Origin: Madurella fahalii
Taxonomy: Eukaryota > Ascomycota > Sordariomycetes > Sordariales
Assembly: GCA_029876055.1 (NCBI GenBank)
Contig: CM056875.1
Span: 8,705,001 to 8,769,000 of the forward strand
Length of the DNA: 64,000 bases
Direction of reading: 5' to 3'
The notes beneath the pieces were generated by a model. The model was not told the DNA's origin and ran no database searches. It saw only the letters and a program-made list of their open reading frames with translations. Positions within the stretch are counted from its first letter, which is position 1. Every line of letters starts with the position of its first letter. The position numbers and the translations under genes are program-made. This document shows positions 42,295-53,447 of this stretch, one piece after another.

Positions 42295-43254
42295 ATGATG
42301 GACTCCGCATACTCCCCCTCTCAGATAGCCTCATACCTTGACTACATCGGCCTGTCCCAATCCTTCCACCCCTCCGCAAACCCCGTCCTCGACCTCGCCT
42401 ACCTCACAACTCTCTTCATCCATCAAATCACCGCCATTCCCTACGATAATCTCTCGATCCACTACTCCCCCCAACATGCCATCACGCTCGACCCGCAGGC
42501 TGTCTTCACCAAGATCGTGACCAACCGGCGCGGCCGCGGCGGCTACTGCATGGAGAACTCGATCCTCTTCAACCACGTGCTCCGCGCCGTGGGCTTCAAG
42601 GACGCCTACCTGGTGGGGGTGCGGGTCCGTCCCCGCGTCGACGGCGTCCCGCAGGGGGACTACATGGGCTGGGTGCACCTGCTCAACATCGTCACGCTCG
42701 GCGGGACGCGGTACGCCCTGGACGCCGGCTTCGGCGGGGACGGCATGACGATGCCGATGCCGCTCGTCGAGGGGCTCGTGCATCACAACTCGGTCGGCTC
42801 GCAGGAGATCAGGTTCGTGAGGGACTTCATCCCCGAGCAGAGACACCGGGCCAGCGAGGCGAACAAGGTGTGGATCTACCAAGTGCGGAACGGGCCGGAG
42901 AAGGAGTGGAGGGATTTCTTTGCCTTCCATGATGAGTTTGAGTTCACCGAGGCCGACTTTGGGAATATCAGCTTTTACACCTCCCAGTCGCCCGAGAGCT
43001 TCCACACATTTACGCCGTTGGCCATCAGGTTCCTCAGGGGGAAGGGGGTGGATGGGAGTTCCAAGGTTGTCGGGAAGGTGATGTTGGTAAAGGAGGAGGT
43101 GAAGAGGAACCTGGGCGGGAGAACAGAGTTGGTCAAGAAGTGTGTTACCGAGGCGGAAAGGGTGGAGGCGTTGAGGGAGTATTTTGGCATCTGTTTGACA
43201 GAGGAGGAGGCGCAGAGCATCAAGGGGAGGAATGTAGAGTTGAAAAGGGAGTAA
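42295..43254 (+). CDS. nat: Arylamine N-acetyltransferase (NAT)
   Basis: Single exon, 319 residues from MMDSAYSPSQIASYLDYIGL. An upstream in-frame ATG at 42223 would add 24 residues before the normal family start. The catalytic triad is visible: Cys85 in RGRGGYCMENS, His128 in GWVHLLN and Asp143 in YALDAGFGGD. The N-terminal helical part, beta barrel and third domain are present and the length suits fungal NATs. These enzymes transfer acetyl or malonyl groups from CoA to aryl amines or hydroxylamines. In Fusarium, homologues (FDB2) detoxify plant benzoxazolinones by malonylating 2-aminophenol. Which acyl donor this one uses cannot be read from sequence. It stands alone, with no detoxification cluster around it. 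Confidence 0.93.
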   Translation: MMDSAYSPSQIASYLDYIGLSQSFHPSANPVLDLAYLTTLFIHQITAIPYDNLSIHYSPQHAITLDPQAVFTKIVTNRRGRGGYCMENSILFNHVLRAVGFKDAYLVGVRVRPRVDGVPQGDYMGWVHLLNIVTLGGTRYALDAGFGGDGMTMPMPLVEGLVHHNSVGSQEIRFVRDFIPEQRHRASEANKVWIYQVRNGPEKEWRDFFAFHDEFEFTEADFGNISFYTSQSPESFHTFTPLAIRFLRGKGVDGSSKVVGKVMLVKEEVKRNLGGRTELVKKCVTEAERVEALREYFGICLTEEEAQSIKGRNVELKRE

Positions 43255-44314
43255 GATGGAGGAGGGACAGGAAGATAAGACGCATCAGGATGCGAGAGAC
43301 GTCTTCCGGCGCCGAGGCCGCCTAATACCGCATGATGTTCATCTAGACGACGGACGGGTGGAGTGAGGGTATCCTTGCTAGATGGACTCTTCACTCTGGT
43401 TATAGACGGCGAACGAGAATTTTATAATCCCTTGATGGTGATAGGGAGTAAAAAGAAAGGGACAATAGAATAGAGAAGAGGAAACGAGAGGAGATGGAAA
43501 CAGCGAAGAGAACTTCTAGTCCCCCGTTCCCCCTATTCTTGGGTCGAGGTTCCTGATGGTCGTGCTGGACTCACCTCATCGGCACCTACCTCCACAGCAT
43601 CGACTGTGTGATATCACGCCTCTCTGACCTCACATTTGACAACCATCCTTCGAATACACCCTCATTCCAGAGGGCAAGTACATCTTCCTAAACGCAGATA
43701 CGTACTGTTTGTCCCCCAATTTCTTGCGGGGAGTATACACCAGTACACGTTCGACAATGGGAACCGGAGGGAGGAATGAACCGATTACGCCGGGGTCCAC
43801 AAGTAAAGCGGAAAATCCACAAGCAGGTAGCAGACATAAAAGGAGTTAGAGCCTCTATTCCGTACATCATGACCACCGCATCCAGAAATACCAAGGGCGT
43901 ATATAGATCATCCGTGGCTCAGCAGGCTCCTTCCATGTATCAGACACCATTACATCAGAAGACATGATCATTTCAAACCCAATCGGAGGTAAAAAAACGG
44001 ATCCCAGAAAGACAGGACAGGCAGAAAGCGGATGAACGGCAAGAACTAAGTCAGCTCCAGCCAGCTCGCCCGGCTCAACGGGGCCAACCCAGGGCATGCA
44101 AGAAACAAACGTGATCTTCATCCATCCATCTATCCGTATCCTTCCACCGGAAGAACAAAAAAACACAAAATGAGAAAACATCGTTATATATACCATAGGG
44201 CATCAAACAACCAGCCATCCCCTCCTTCCCAATGAACCTTCATGCTCATCCTCATTACCCTTACATCCCAACACTCAACCAAACCCAGTGGGCGGGGGGG
44301 AGGGGGGAGGGGCA
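43255..44314. other. Convergent spacer NAT / coiled-coil gene
   Basis: No gene seen. Presumably the two 3' UTRs. Confidence 0.5.
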
Positions 44315-46410
44315 TCACTCCTTTATGACCTCGGCATTCCCGACATCGTCCTTCTTCCCGAACGCGCTTGCGGCCCACCCGACCCAACTCTGCCTCTTGT
44401 TCGCCGCGGCGGCCTGGGCCTGGGCCTCGGCGTTCTCCTGCACGAGCCTCAGCGGCCGGGGCTTGTTGCCGGCAAACGTGGCGCCACCGACGCGCTCCCT
44501 CTCGTGGTGCGACCGCGGCGGGCTCTGGCTCGGCGGCGTCGAGACGTCGCTGGTCCCGACCCCCGCGGCAGAACCGGATATGGACTCGCCGCTGGTGCTG
44601 CTCGTCTCGCTCTTCATGCCCGGGAAGTTCCCCGGCACGCCACCGCCGCCGCCGCCGCCAGCGGTCGTGTGCGAACTGCTGGCGCCGCTGCTCGCGCGGT
44701 TGCCTGCGCCCTGCGGCAGGAAGAAGGTCTGGCTTGAGCGGAGAGACGGAGAGAGGGGGCCGTCGGGGCCCTTGTACATTGCATTGACGATGCTGGCAGC
44801 GCCGATGCCCGACGTGTACTGGTCGCTCATGGGCCTGCCGCGGCGGGTGCTGGATGCGCGCGTCAGGCCGATGGGGATGCTGGGTGCCGTGTCCGGGTTG
44901 GTGATGGCAGAGTTTGTCGCAGGCATGAAGGTCATGGGGCGAGGCTTGGACCTTGCGGTCGTGGTGGCTGTGGCGCTGGTGTTGGTGGTGTTGTCCTTGT
45001 TACCGCCGCCGCCGCCGATGGCTATGGACTTGGCGCGCTGGAGGAGGGACGGCCCGGATGCGGGCTTGCTGGATGGTGCCGGCGGTAGCTCCTTGTTTGT
45101 GTTGGGCGTGGCCTTGAAGTCGCTTGTTTGGTCGAGGATGTGCTCGAATCCCTGGTGCTGCAGCAGCCGCTCTATGATCTTGTTGATGTAGAGGGTTAGG
45201 GCCTTGTTCTGGTCCTTGACATTCTTGAGCTCTGTCTCGAGGCGGCGCTGCGTCTCGGCGTCGTGCTCCTGGTGCTGGTCGTTGTCGGCGACGCCCGAGA
45301 GCTCGTCGGCCAGACTGGTTCCGTTTGTCCTGCCCTCGAGCGCGGCCAGGGCGTCTTGGTTCGCGGATGCGCCGCCCGAGTAGCTGAAATCGCTGGTCGC
45401 AAAGTCCCCCTTGAGGGTACGGTCCTGCAGCAGCAACTGGTAGCTCTCGTTGTCTTCCATCAGCCGGGCGTTAGCCACGCGGGCTTCCATCAGCTGGCGC
45501 TCGACTTCCTGGAGCCGGCCGCCGCCCTGATTTTGCGACTCGACCAGCTTGATTTGCGCCTCGGCCAGCTCCAGCCTCAACGACTCGATCAGCTTGTCCT
45601 TTTGCAGCAAGAGCTTGGAGTTGTTGCGCGAGTCGCTGCGGTGGATCGACGATGGCGGGGCAAAGCTCCCGTTGTCGATGCTTGGCGAACTGTTCACCGC
45701 TGTTCGAGGGTCAGCCAGAGTTCGCGGGGTCGCAGCCATGGGCGATGCAGAAAGTGAGAGGGAAAAGACCTACATTGTCTCGTTGGCCGGTCTTCGTCGA
45801 GGTTCCTCTGCGCCAGGCTATCCTTGAGCCTCTGGATGACGGTCTGCATCTCCTCCTCGCGGTTGGCCATCTCTTCCTTTTCCTTCATCATGGCGCTCCG
45901 CTCGGCCTCGTAGATGTTCTCCATTTCGCGCTTTTGCCGGGCAGCCTCCCGCTTCTCGTTGGTTAGAGATTCAATCTGCTCCTCGTTCTCGTGCACCTTC
46001 TCCTCCAATTTGGCCTGTTCTTTGAGCGCATCGTCCAGCTTGCTCTGCAGCACCTCGGCTTGCCGCTTGTACGTCTCGGACGCAGACTCGGCGTCGGCTA
46101 GCCGCTTCGTAAGGTCGTCTATTATGGCCACCGACTCGGCCCGGATGGCCTCTTCGCGCTCCATATCAACGGAGCTGTTGCCTTTGCTGCTGGTCGCGCT
46201 GCTGTTGCCCAACAGGGATTCACGCCTCTGCGACGCGGCAGCGCGAGCCGAGACGGGCGTCCCCGTGCGGACGGAGCGGGTGCGTGTTACGCCAGAGCCT
46301 CCGGGGCTGCTGGCTGATGAGGGCGTCGAGGCTCGGGGGGTCGGGCGCTGCGGTGTCCCTGTTGGCGTCTCACGACCTGTTGCCGGAGGCTTCTTGACGA
46401 CGGCAGCCAT
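44315..46410 (-). CDS. Coiled-coil protein with Ser/Pro-rich ends (unrecognised fungal family)
   Basis: Exons on the minus strand 45774-46410 and 44315-45699, 673 residues; intron 45700-45773 (GTAGGT..GAACAG). The start is MAAVVKKPPATG, because the frame upstream is not protein-like. The first 80 residues are Ser/Thr/Arg/Pro-rich. A long coiled coil follows (about 80-200: REEAIRAESVAIIDDLTKRLADAE and MENIYEAERSAMMKEKEEM regions). A second coiled coil (SKLLLQKDKLIESLRLELAEAQIK and ETELKNVKDQNKALTLYINK) comes after the intron. Then there is a long disordered Ser/Gly/Pro region with a poly-Gly stretch. The end is RPLRLVQENAEAQAQA and RQSWVGWAAS, then DDVGNAEVIKE. Relatives are sometimes labelled M-protein-repeat or myosin-like, labels that reflect only the coiled coil. 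Function unknown. Confidence 0.78.
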
Positions 46411-47778
46411 CTTGGCTTGCGGCGTGGCTGCCTGGAGATGGTCTGGTCGGCGAAATGAAAAGCGCGATGCAATCAGGGCGTGATACGAATCCTGTCCGAA
46501 GTCACTTGGACGCTGTTGTTGAGCAAAAGAACAACGGTCAGGCGGCGGTCTTGCACAGTAATGTGGAGAGGATATTTGCTGGTCCACCTTGCTCGGCGTT
46601 GATGGCGCCGTGTTATTTGAGAGCCAGTGGCGTTGCTGGGCCCTGACTCCGACAGCAGCAGGGGAACGGCGAGACCAGGGATGGACCTGTCCAACCAATC
46701 CGGCCAACGCAGGCCCCTTTCTCAGCCCAACAGCCGCAGGGATGTCTGCCAGGCGGTGTTACTTTGTTTCCGGGCACCGGCAAACGGTCACTTTTTTGAG
46801 GTGATGCTTGAAAGGCACCGCGAACCGGCTCCGTACTATATGAGTTATCCCGTTTACCAATTCTGGGTTTGCATAGCTATGGGCATGCAGGAGTCATAAT
46901 ATCGCTGGTCGTTTGTCCCTTGATTTTATTTAATGCCCGATGAAAGAAACGGGGGCGGCCCGGCGACATGGATGGCACCAAAGGCCCTGCGGTTGAGCCT
47001 TCGCCTCGAGCATTCCAGTGTTTCCTCACTCGACGATCTGCCGAAACAAGCAGCAGCTCCCGCTAACACATCATGCAGCAATCGCATTGCCCGGTTGAGC
47101 TGCGACGGCTGGAAAATATCCCATGTGGACACATGGCTCTTTATTTCCATGGACGTTTCCCGAGTATTGAGACCATGCAGCCTGTAGCGACGCACTCTAC
47201 CCTCCTGTTCTGGCTACCCCAACTCGCGGGCGGGTGTTCCGTACGCGGTAGGGTTCTCCGTAGCGAGGGATTGGGGAGGGTATTCGGCTCGCGTTTGATT
47301 ACGACAATTTGGCGCTCAATGCACGCTGACCCAGGCATAACCCAGGTGTTGTGACCCCGGCAAGGTCATCCTTTCCAGTTTGAGATGAGACCTATACCTT
47401 AGTAGTAAGCTCCTGGGAAGTGTCATGCCAGCACCGCCTTGTCCCCTCACAAAAGTCACGAGTCGGTAAATCGTTTGCACATCCAGGCTCAGACGGTATT
47501 TGGTTACCCAACCCCGCCGCTGCTTCATGCCTCTAACCGGAAAATGATCACGCTTCATGCCATGTCAGGATATTCGGGTGCGAAGCCGGAGCAGGCTAGA
47601 AAACCGAGTTGTCATAAACTACGACTAGTCTACGGAGTGCGCACCTCTGACGCAAACCCGGTTGTCGAAGGTGGCCGTAAAAATCCTTTTCGGCCGGATA
47701 TCGCCAAGTCGTCATGCCATTTTCCCGATCTCAAAGCCGAACGCCGTGTGAATGCCAACTGATTCCTCGTCTCACAAC
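46411..47778. other. Spacer between coiled-coil gene and RPL30
   Basis: Should include the promoter of the coiled-coil gene and the 3' UTR of RPL30. No further ORF supported. Confidence 0.45.
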
Positions 47779-48556
47779 TTATGCCTGCTGGTCGTTGAGG
47801 ATATCACTGTCACCAGCATCCAGGATGGCCATGGTGGAGCAGCGGAAGAGCTTGCCGCAGGCGGTACCGAGCTCAATCTGTCGTACAGCAGAGTAAGCAT
47901 GAGAACAGGTACCCTCCGAAGTCTACAGCGAGACTTCTTCTCTGGGTAGACCGCAAGACCTAGGGTCTATGTGGCCGGGAGCAGGGAGGAGATCCCGCTG
48001 TATCCGTTTGAAAGTGTCTCGGGGTGTTATGAAGGAAGACTTACGTTGGTGCCGCCGTAGTGGTGGACCGAGGTCTTGGACATCATCGAGTAGCTGCACC
48101 GGATTGTTAGCTCTGGACACCTGCCAACCTGCGGGTGGTTCGATGTCAGGGACTGGGCGGAAACGCCTGGCCGGTAGCACAGTTTGGGCCGGGCTGCCCT
48201 CTGCATGTCCTCCGGCAGGTGCTTGGCCGTATCCCTTCTATCTAGTGAACCTGAGGCGGAACATACTACTCGAGCTCGGACTTGCGGAGGGGAGGAGTGT
48301 TGGCCTGGGAGATGGTTAGCATATGCGTGTTTTGCGCCGCACAATGAACGCTGCGACTTACAGCAATGAGGATGAGCTTGGCCTTTCCGCTGCGGAGAGC
48401 CTTGAGAGTGCTCCTGTAGCCCAGCACAACCTTGCCCGACTTGATGACGAGGGCAAGCTATTTCGTGGTCAGCAAAGACACCCCCCAAAACTGTGAGTTG
48501 AGACGGACCTTGGCGCCAATGGACTGGGCGTCGGACTTGGACTTCTTGGGTGCCAT
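47779..48556 (-). CDS. rpl30: 60S ribosomal protein L30 (eL30)
   Basis: Five exons on the minus strand: 48509-48556, 48362-48457, 48267-48304, 48045-48093 and 47779-47877, 109 residues. Residues follow the eL30 pattern: MAPKKSKSDAQSIGAKLALV, KSGKVVLGYRSTLKALRSGK, AKLILIAANTPPLRKSELEYY, SKTSVHHYGGTNIELGTACGK and AILDAGDSDILNDQQA. Four introns (51, 57, 173 and 167 nt) break a 330-nt message, so no single frame shows it. In yeast L30 binds its own pre-mRNA to block splicing of an intron near the start. Intron 1 here follows codon 16. The two long introns come last, so whether the yeast mechanism applies is unknown. It diverges from RPL10 with 382 bp between the two start codons. Confidence 0.95.
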
Positions 48557-48938
48557 TGCGATGTGCTGTGGTTAGTGAGACGGAGAATTCAAAGATGGCG
48601 CCTGGTGTTGATTGTCCACGTCGTTGGCAGGAAGGTCGCTCGAAGTAGGAAGCAGCGCAAAAGTCCGAATTATTCTTGCAGGTGCACTTCCTACCGCAAA
48701 AGGTGGGCTCAATTCTCATTGGCTTGAGTGTGGGTGCGCGCACTCCCTCCAAAGCCCTAAGTTCTCCACTTTTCCCGGGCGAACCGAACTCCCCCCGGGT
48801 GGATTATGAATCCGGATTGGTAATCGGGGGCGAATTTCGATTTGGTCAAAAACGCAGAGGCTTCCCAATTGTCCCTCTCCCCCCTCCCCAACATCAAGCG
48901 TCACCCACATACGACATCGCCAAATCAAATCAGTCAAA
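48557..48938. promoter_or_regulatory. Bidirectional ribosomal-protein promoter RPL30 / RPL10
   Basis: 382 bp between the two start codons, including both 5' UTRs. An AGCCCTAA octamer near the middle (48753-48760) is an exact match to the Tbf1-type ribosomal-protein box ARCCCTAA. The stretch before the L10 ATG is pyrimidine-rich (TCCCCCCTCCCC-like), typical of translation-apparatus genes. Confidence 0.65.
48753..48760 (+). promoter_or_regulatory. AGCCCTAA box (Tbf1-like site)
   Basis: Exact ARCCCTAA. It is 186 bp from the L10 start and 197 bp from the L30 start. In Candida, Tbf1 sites of this type drive ribosomal-protein genes; use here is inferred. Confidence 0.55.
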
Positions 48939-49845
48939 ATGGCGCGCCGTCCTGCTAGATGCTACCGGTACTGCAAGAACAAGGTGAGTAGGCATGCGCA
49001 TGAAATCAAGACGATGGGGAATTTCTGCTGGATTTTTCTGTTTCTGGCTCGAGAGGAAATTCGTGGCATCCGGAATGGCTTGTGCGGATGGATGGAGGAC
49101 AACATATTGCCGCTGGGATTTTCCCACGAGCTATTATATGGGTATGGGACTCGCTAACTCGTCGTCTCTCTAGCCGTACCCTAAGTCGCGGTTTAACCGT
49201 GGTGTGCCGGACCCCAAGATCCGCATCTTCGACCTCGGCCGCAAGCGTGCGACCGTCGACGACTTCCCTCTCTGTGTCCACTTGGTCTCCAACGAGTATG
49301 AGCAGCTGAGCTCCGAGGCCCTCGAGGCCGCCCGTATCTGCGCCAACAAGTACCTCGTCAAGATGGCTGGCAAGGAAGGTTTCCACCTCCGTGTCCGGGC
49401 CCACCCCTACCACGTCGTCCGCATCAACAAGATGTTGTCCTGCGCCGGTGCCGATAGACTGCAGACTGGTATGCGTGGCGCTTGGGGCAAGCCCAACGGC
49501 ATCGTCGCCCGTGTCAACATTGGCCAGATCCTCATCAGTGTCCGCACTCGTGACTCTAGTGAGTAACTTGATGGTTGTCTCGTTTGGGACACGGGGAAGC
49601 TAATCGATATCTCAGACCGTGCCATCGCTCTCGAGGCTCTGCGCCGCTCTCAGTACAAGTTCCCTGGCCGGCAAAAGATCATCATCTCCAAGAACTGGGG
49701 CTTCACTCCCCTCCGCCGCGAGGAGTACCTGGAGAAGAAGGCCGCTGGCCGCGTGAGGGTGGATGGTGCCTACGTCCAGTTCCTTACCAACCGCGGTAAC
49801 TTGGAGCAGAACATGAAGATGTACCCGGATGCTTTCACCGCCTAA
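48939..49845 (+). CDS. rpl10: 60S ribosomal protein L10 (uL16)
   Basis: Exons 48939-48983, 49174-49558 and 49616-49845, 219 residues. Introns are 190 nt and 57 nt. The sequence is a full uL16: MARRPARCYRYCKNK, PYPKSRFNRGVPDPKIRIFD, the FHLRVRAHPYHVVRINKMLS core, LQTGMRGAWGKPNG (the P-site loop region) and KFPGRQKIIISKNWGFTPL. uL16 joins late in 60S maturation and lines the peptidyl-transferase centre and tRNA path. The length is normal. The long first intron directly after codon 15 is a common place for regulatory introns in ribosomal-protein genes. Confidence 0.96.
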
Positions 49846-51485
49846 AGTGTCTTTTGGGGAGGAGGAAGGAATGGTTATTTGGCTTGAGGGTGGCGTAAAC
49901 GGTCATTTTAGGGCTGAAGCGAGAGCATGTCAATAGCACTATGGTCTCGGTTTGGCACAGTCAATGGAACCATTCATCCAAATGGATTCTCAATGGGACA
50001 ACGGAACAGGAAGTGTGGTTTTTCTTTTACGCTTCGAGAAATCGAGTTCCGCGACGTTGGTGTGAGGCAATGTTTCAGTTTGTCCGATGACAAATCTGGA
50101 TGGTCCAACATGGAGGGTTGCACAGGCTTATGCAGGTTGAGACCCTGACCTGCTGACGCCGGCGAGAGCGAGGGCTGGGCCTCTTGAAGTGGATTCCTAA
50201 CAAGGCGGTATTTAAGACCGCGACGCAGTCGGATGATGATAGTTCTGTATAACTGATATGCGTCCGGATGTTGCCCTCAATCCCGGTTGGCAGGAAAGTC
50301 CCGGATGAGTTGCGACGTGACGTTGTCTTCCCGCCTTTCCAAGAGACTGGAATCCGGCGTGCGCCTTGAATGCAGGATGCGCAGCTAGCGGGTCGTTTGA
50401 TAGATCGGATCCTCAGAGGATGAAGTCATCGGGATCCTGCTAATATACCTGCCTGACACTGCAGCCTTAGCAACATCACGTCGTCACTCAGATTGCGACT
50501 GGCTAATGTAATCTGGATCTAAATCAGGAAGTATCACGCTGCCCGTTATCATCTGTGGTTCCTTAATTTCGAATCCGGGTGGCGAGCAGCCATCTTGCGG
50601 TTGCTCGGCTCGATTCGGATCGTCGACGTAGGTGACGTGAAAGTGGGACTTATCGGGACTGCCTGTCCTCTGATAACGCCAGAAACCAGCTGTCAAGTAC
50701 CCGGGCGGGGTTAACTAGTTCAAGGCAGCTAGGCTCAACATCTGCCAAAGCGGGACAGACGGACTAGGCTTGTGAAATGTTAACGACCATTTCACAAGAT
50801 AACACGAGAAGCTCGTCGGTTACAACCGCAAGTAGATATCGTTACCCTCAAGCGTTTTGTTCGTCAGTGATCCGAACGTAACGGCGAGCTGTGAATGGGC
50901 GTCAGGCGGGCGGTGGGGTCAAGCGACTGGGCAGGGTACAGTATACAAGATCTGGCCACTAACGTCCCGCCGTTGTGTTCCCCCTCCAATAACCAGATCC
51001 CGTGCTGCAGCGCTGGCAGTCGCAGCGGGATCGCCCTCGACTGCAGCACCCTCCTCCAAATCTACCGGGTTGCCCAGCCCTTCTGAGGCCGCTCCCGTCT
51101 CGTTCCCTGCTGTCTCTATTCCTGCATATATTTCGTCAGACCCGGATTGCAGCTTCTGCCGCAGTTCAAGGCGTCGACGTGTTACACGAGGCTGCAGTCA
51201 GCGCCGTGCAGTTGGGGCTGAATGACATCGCCATCGAACCCTTGAAATCGGAAGCAGCGGCGCCTGGCAACTCGAGCAGGACCCCAGCCACAACTGCTCA
51301 CCGCCTCTGGGAGCGATATTCGGGACACGGAGTGCGCCAGTCAAAACGCATCGCTCGTCGCCAGCTCATTTCCTAGTTCCGGACTTCCGTCGTTACGACT
51401 GAGAAACAAATCAAAGGCCGCCGGCGCAACTTGTTGTCCCAGCCACTTCCGCCTTCCATAACCCGAAAGCTGGTAGGCAAGCATC
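49846..51485. other. 1.6-kb spacer between RPL10 and the 595-residue gene
   Basis: Short ORFs only; none has recognisable features. It contains the RPL10 3' UTR and the promoter of the next gene. Confidence 0.45.
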
Positions 51486-53273
51486 ATGGCCTTCCATCAA
51501 CCAACCCGACAGCTCCCACAACGGGTAGCTCGCGTCGAATCAGGAGATGGGGAGACTGCGATTCTCTCGCCCCCAGCCGCTCCGCAGACAAACGAGTCCC
51601 AAACATGGGTTCTCTTCACACCAGGCACCGATGCAGGAACCACAACTTCATACCTGTGCTCGACTCAGGATGGCCAAATAACACCGGGTAGATCAAGGAT
51701 TAGTGATTTGGGCAGCCTGGATACCGCCGCACGGTCCGAATTCAACTCGCAGCCCGCCAACTCGATCGCACGCTCGGAAGTCCTGGTGGAGAGCGTTGCC
51801 GAGGAAGACGCTGAGCTCGACAGCCTCGACAGCCATCTTCCGGAATTTCGAACCGCCACGAGTCCCTACAACCAGCCGGAAACCGCCCACGCGGAACCAG
51901 TACTTCCTGGGCATGACGGGTTGGGCTCGTTTAGGTTCGATGCCCAGGGGATCGGCGCCGAGGCACAGGAGCGACTGTACGCCTTTGAAAGGTTCAACCC
52001 CAACCGCGTCAAGCGGAGGACGGAGAGTTTCGATCTGGCTACCCTACAACTCGAAAACGAAGAGGCCCAGGAGTTGGAGCGGAATCGCAGGATCGAGGCA
52101 TGGCGGTTAGAACAGAGCCAGCTCCTGCTAGAAGACATTAGGAAAGAGACGAGGCGGAGGCGGTACTCTGAAGCATCTCTTCGCAAGAACCAGCCAGAGG
52201 TCAGCAGGATGCAAGAGGCCGTGGAAAAGAGCGTTGCAGACCAAGAAGCAGCAGATATCAACGTCAGTGCAACGGATTGGCACGACCAAGACGGCCCGTC
52301 ACCGGGCGACGCAAAGGGCGGGTTGTTGAGCCGGATTGCGCGGAAGGTCATTTGCGACCTGATGGGCATCGACGACAAGTTGCTTGCGATCCTGTTCGGG
52401 GAAGCGCTTCCAGACGAGGGGCCTCTCCCGTCCACGCCTAAGGCATCTGGGGTGGACGCATCCTCCCCCGCATCTGCGTACGACGAGGAGTCATGGAATG
52501 ACTCTGCATGGCAGCTGCATATGCTGGAGCGGATAGCTAGGGAGCTCGGCGTACTGGTGCACCAGATGTCGACGCACCCCGGTGCCTTTTCTACCCACGC
52601 TCGGGTGCAGCACATGCCGCTCCCGTATGCCGGGCTCCCAGTCATACCAGAGGCGCCTGCCGATGTAAAAGACGGCGTGCAGAGGATGGATGACAGTGCC
52701 CTGTCCATGCCGCAATTCAAGCCTACGGTTGCCCAGTCGGCCGATATTCATGGTGCGCGGCCATCGGAACACCCCACGCACTCGGCACCGTCCACGGTCG
52801 ACATGACTCCGAGCGATGGACTGCAAACCTTTACGCAGCAGGAATGGGAGCAGGACCTTGACATCCGGCTGGTCTTTCGCTATCTGCGGTCCCGGTTTAC
52901 TTCGTCCCGCCAGGCTTCGCCGCAGTTCTCGTCGGGGACATCCCATCTCGCCACCTCTAGCACACAGGACGTCGCAGCAAAGGCGGCACGGGTGCGTCAA
53001 CACCACCCGCTTGTGTCCCATGCGCACACACATGGGTACCACCGATCGCGCCCTGCCGAGCGGCGGACTTTCAAGGCGACGGTGCCGCCCAGCCCTGTTG
53101 CGTTGAGGCACCCGCCCGGCAGCTGCGCCAGCCAGAGTACCCGGCGGTCGGCAAGGAGGAGTAGCATGTCGTCGCGCCCGTCATCCCGCCATTACTGGGA
53201 TATTGGTGGATCAGTGGGGACGGGCAGCATCATCGCAAGCACCGGGCCGATGGGAAGCTGGGGCGAGGTTTAG
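51486..53273 (+). CDS. Uncharacterised 595-residue fungal protein
   Basis: Single open frame from an ATG at 51486 to a stop at 53271-53273, with no splice signals needed. I do not recognise the family. The first 180 residues are polar and acidic. A strongly helical, Glu/Arg-rich stretch follows at about 165-240 (ERFNPNRVKRRTESFDLATL, then EEAQELERNRRIEAWRLEQ), likely a coiled coil. A more hydrophobic block (LLSRIARKVICDLMGIDDKLLAILFGEAL) lies near 280-308 and a helical segment (WQLHMLERIARELGVLVHQM) near 340. A second folded-looking helix (LDIRLVFRYLRSRF) sits near 460. The Ser/Arg-rich C-terminus ends YWDIGGSVGTGSIIASTG and GSWGEV, which looks constrained. No signal peptide or membrane segment. 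Confidence 0.72.
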   Translation: MAFHQPTRQLPQRVARVESGDGETAILSPPAAPQTNESQTWVLFTPGTDAGTTTSYLCSTQDGQITPGRSRISDLGSLDTAARSEFNSQPANSIARSEVLVESVAEEDAELDSLDSHLPEFRTATSPYNQPETAHAEPVLPGHDGLGSFRFDAQGIGAEAQERLYAFERFNPNRVKRRTESFDLATLQLENEEAQELERNRRIEAWRLEQSQLLLEDIRKETRRRRYSEASLRKNQPEVSRMQEAVEKSVADQEAADINVSATDWHDQDGPSPGDAKGGLLSRIARKVICDLMGIDDKLLAILFGEALPDEGPLPSTPKASGVDASSPASAYDEESWNDSAWQLHMLERIARELGVLVHQMSTHPGAFSTHARVQHMPLPYAGLPVIPEAPADVKDGVQRMDDSALSMPQFKPTVAQSADIHGARPSEHPTHSAPSTVDMTPSDGLQTFTQQEWEQDLDIRLVFRYLRSRFTSSRQASPQFSSGTSHLATSSTQDVAAKAARVRQHHPLVSHAHTHGYHRSRPAERRTFKATVPPSPVALRHPPGSCASQSTRRSARRSSMSSRPSSRHYWDIGGSVGTGSIIASTGPMGSWGEV

Positions 53274-53403
53274 ATGACTGGCGCATCTGTTTCCTGTCGA
53301 CGTACGGCGTCGGAGGAGCGGCCGTTGTATTATTATGACAGTCATAACAAGATTCACAGAGGAAGCGGGGCGTTTGGATTGACTGGATATTCATTACAGC
53401 AAC

Positions 53404-53447
53404 GTCAGCATATCAGCATGTCAGCATACCAGCATATCAGGCATATC
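53404..53447. repeat. Short tandem repeat, 8-bp unit (RTCAGCAT)
   Basis: About four adjacent copies (GTCAGCAT, ATCAGCAT, GTCAGCAT, ACCAGCAT) and a degenerate fifth, in the 3' flank of the 595-residue gene. Confidence 0.7.

Noticed and set aside
42331..43005. 224-codon minus-strand frame opposite the NAT gene
   Set aside because: Antisense shadow of the acetyltransferase exon.
8370..46410. Metabolic gene cluster (acyl-activating enzyme, methyltransferase, desaturase, acetyltransferase)
   Set aside because: The genes are tens of kilobases apart, separated by housekeeping genes, and belong to unrelated core pathways.
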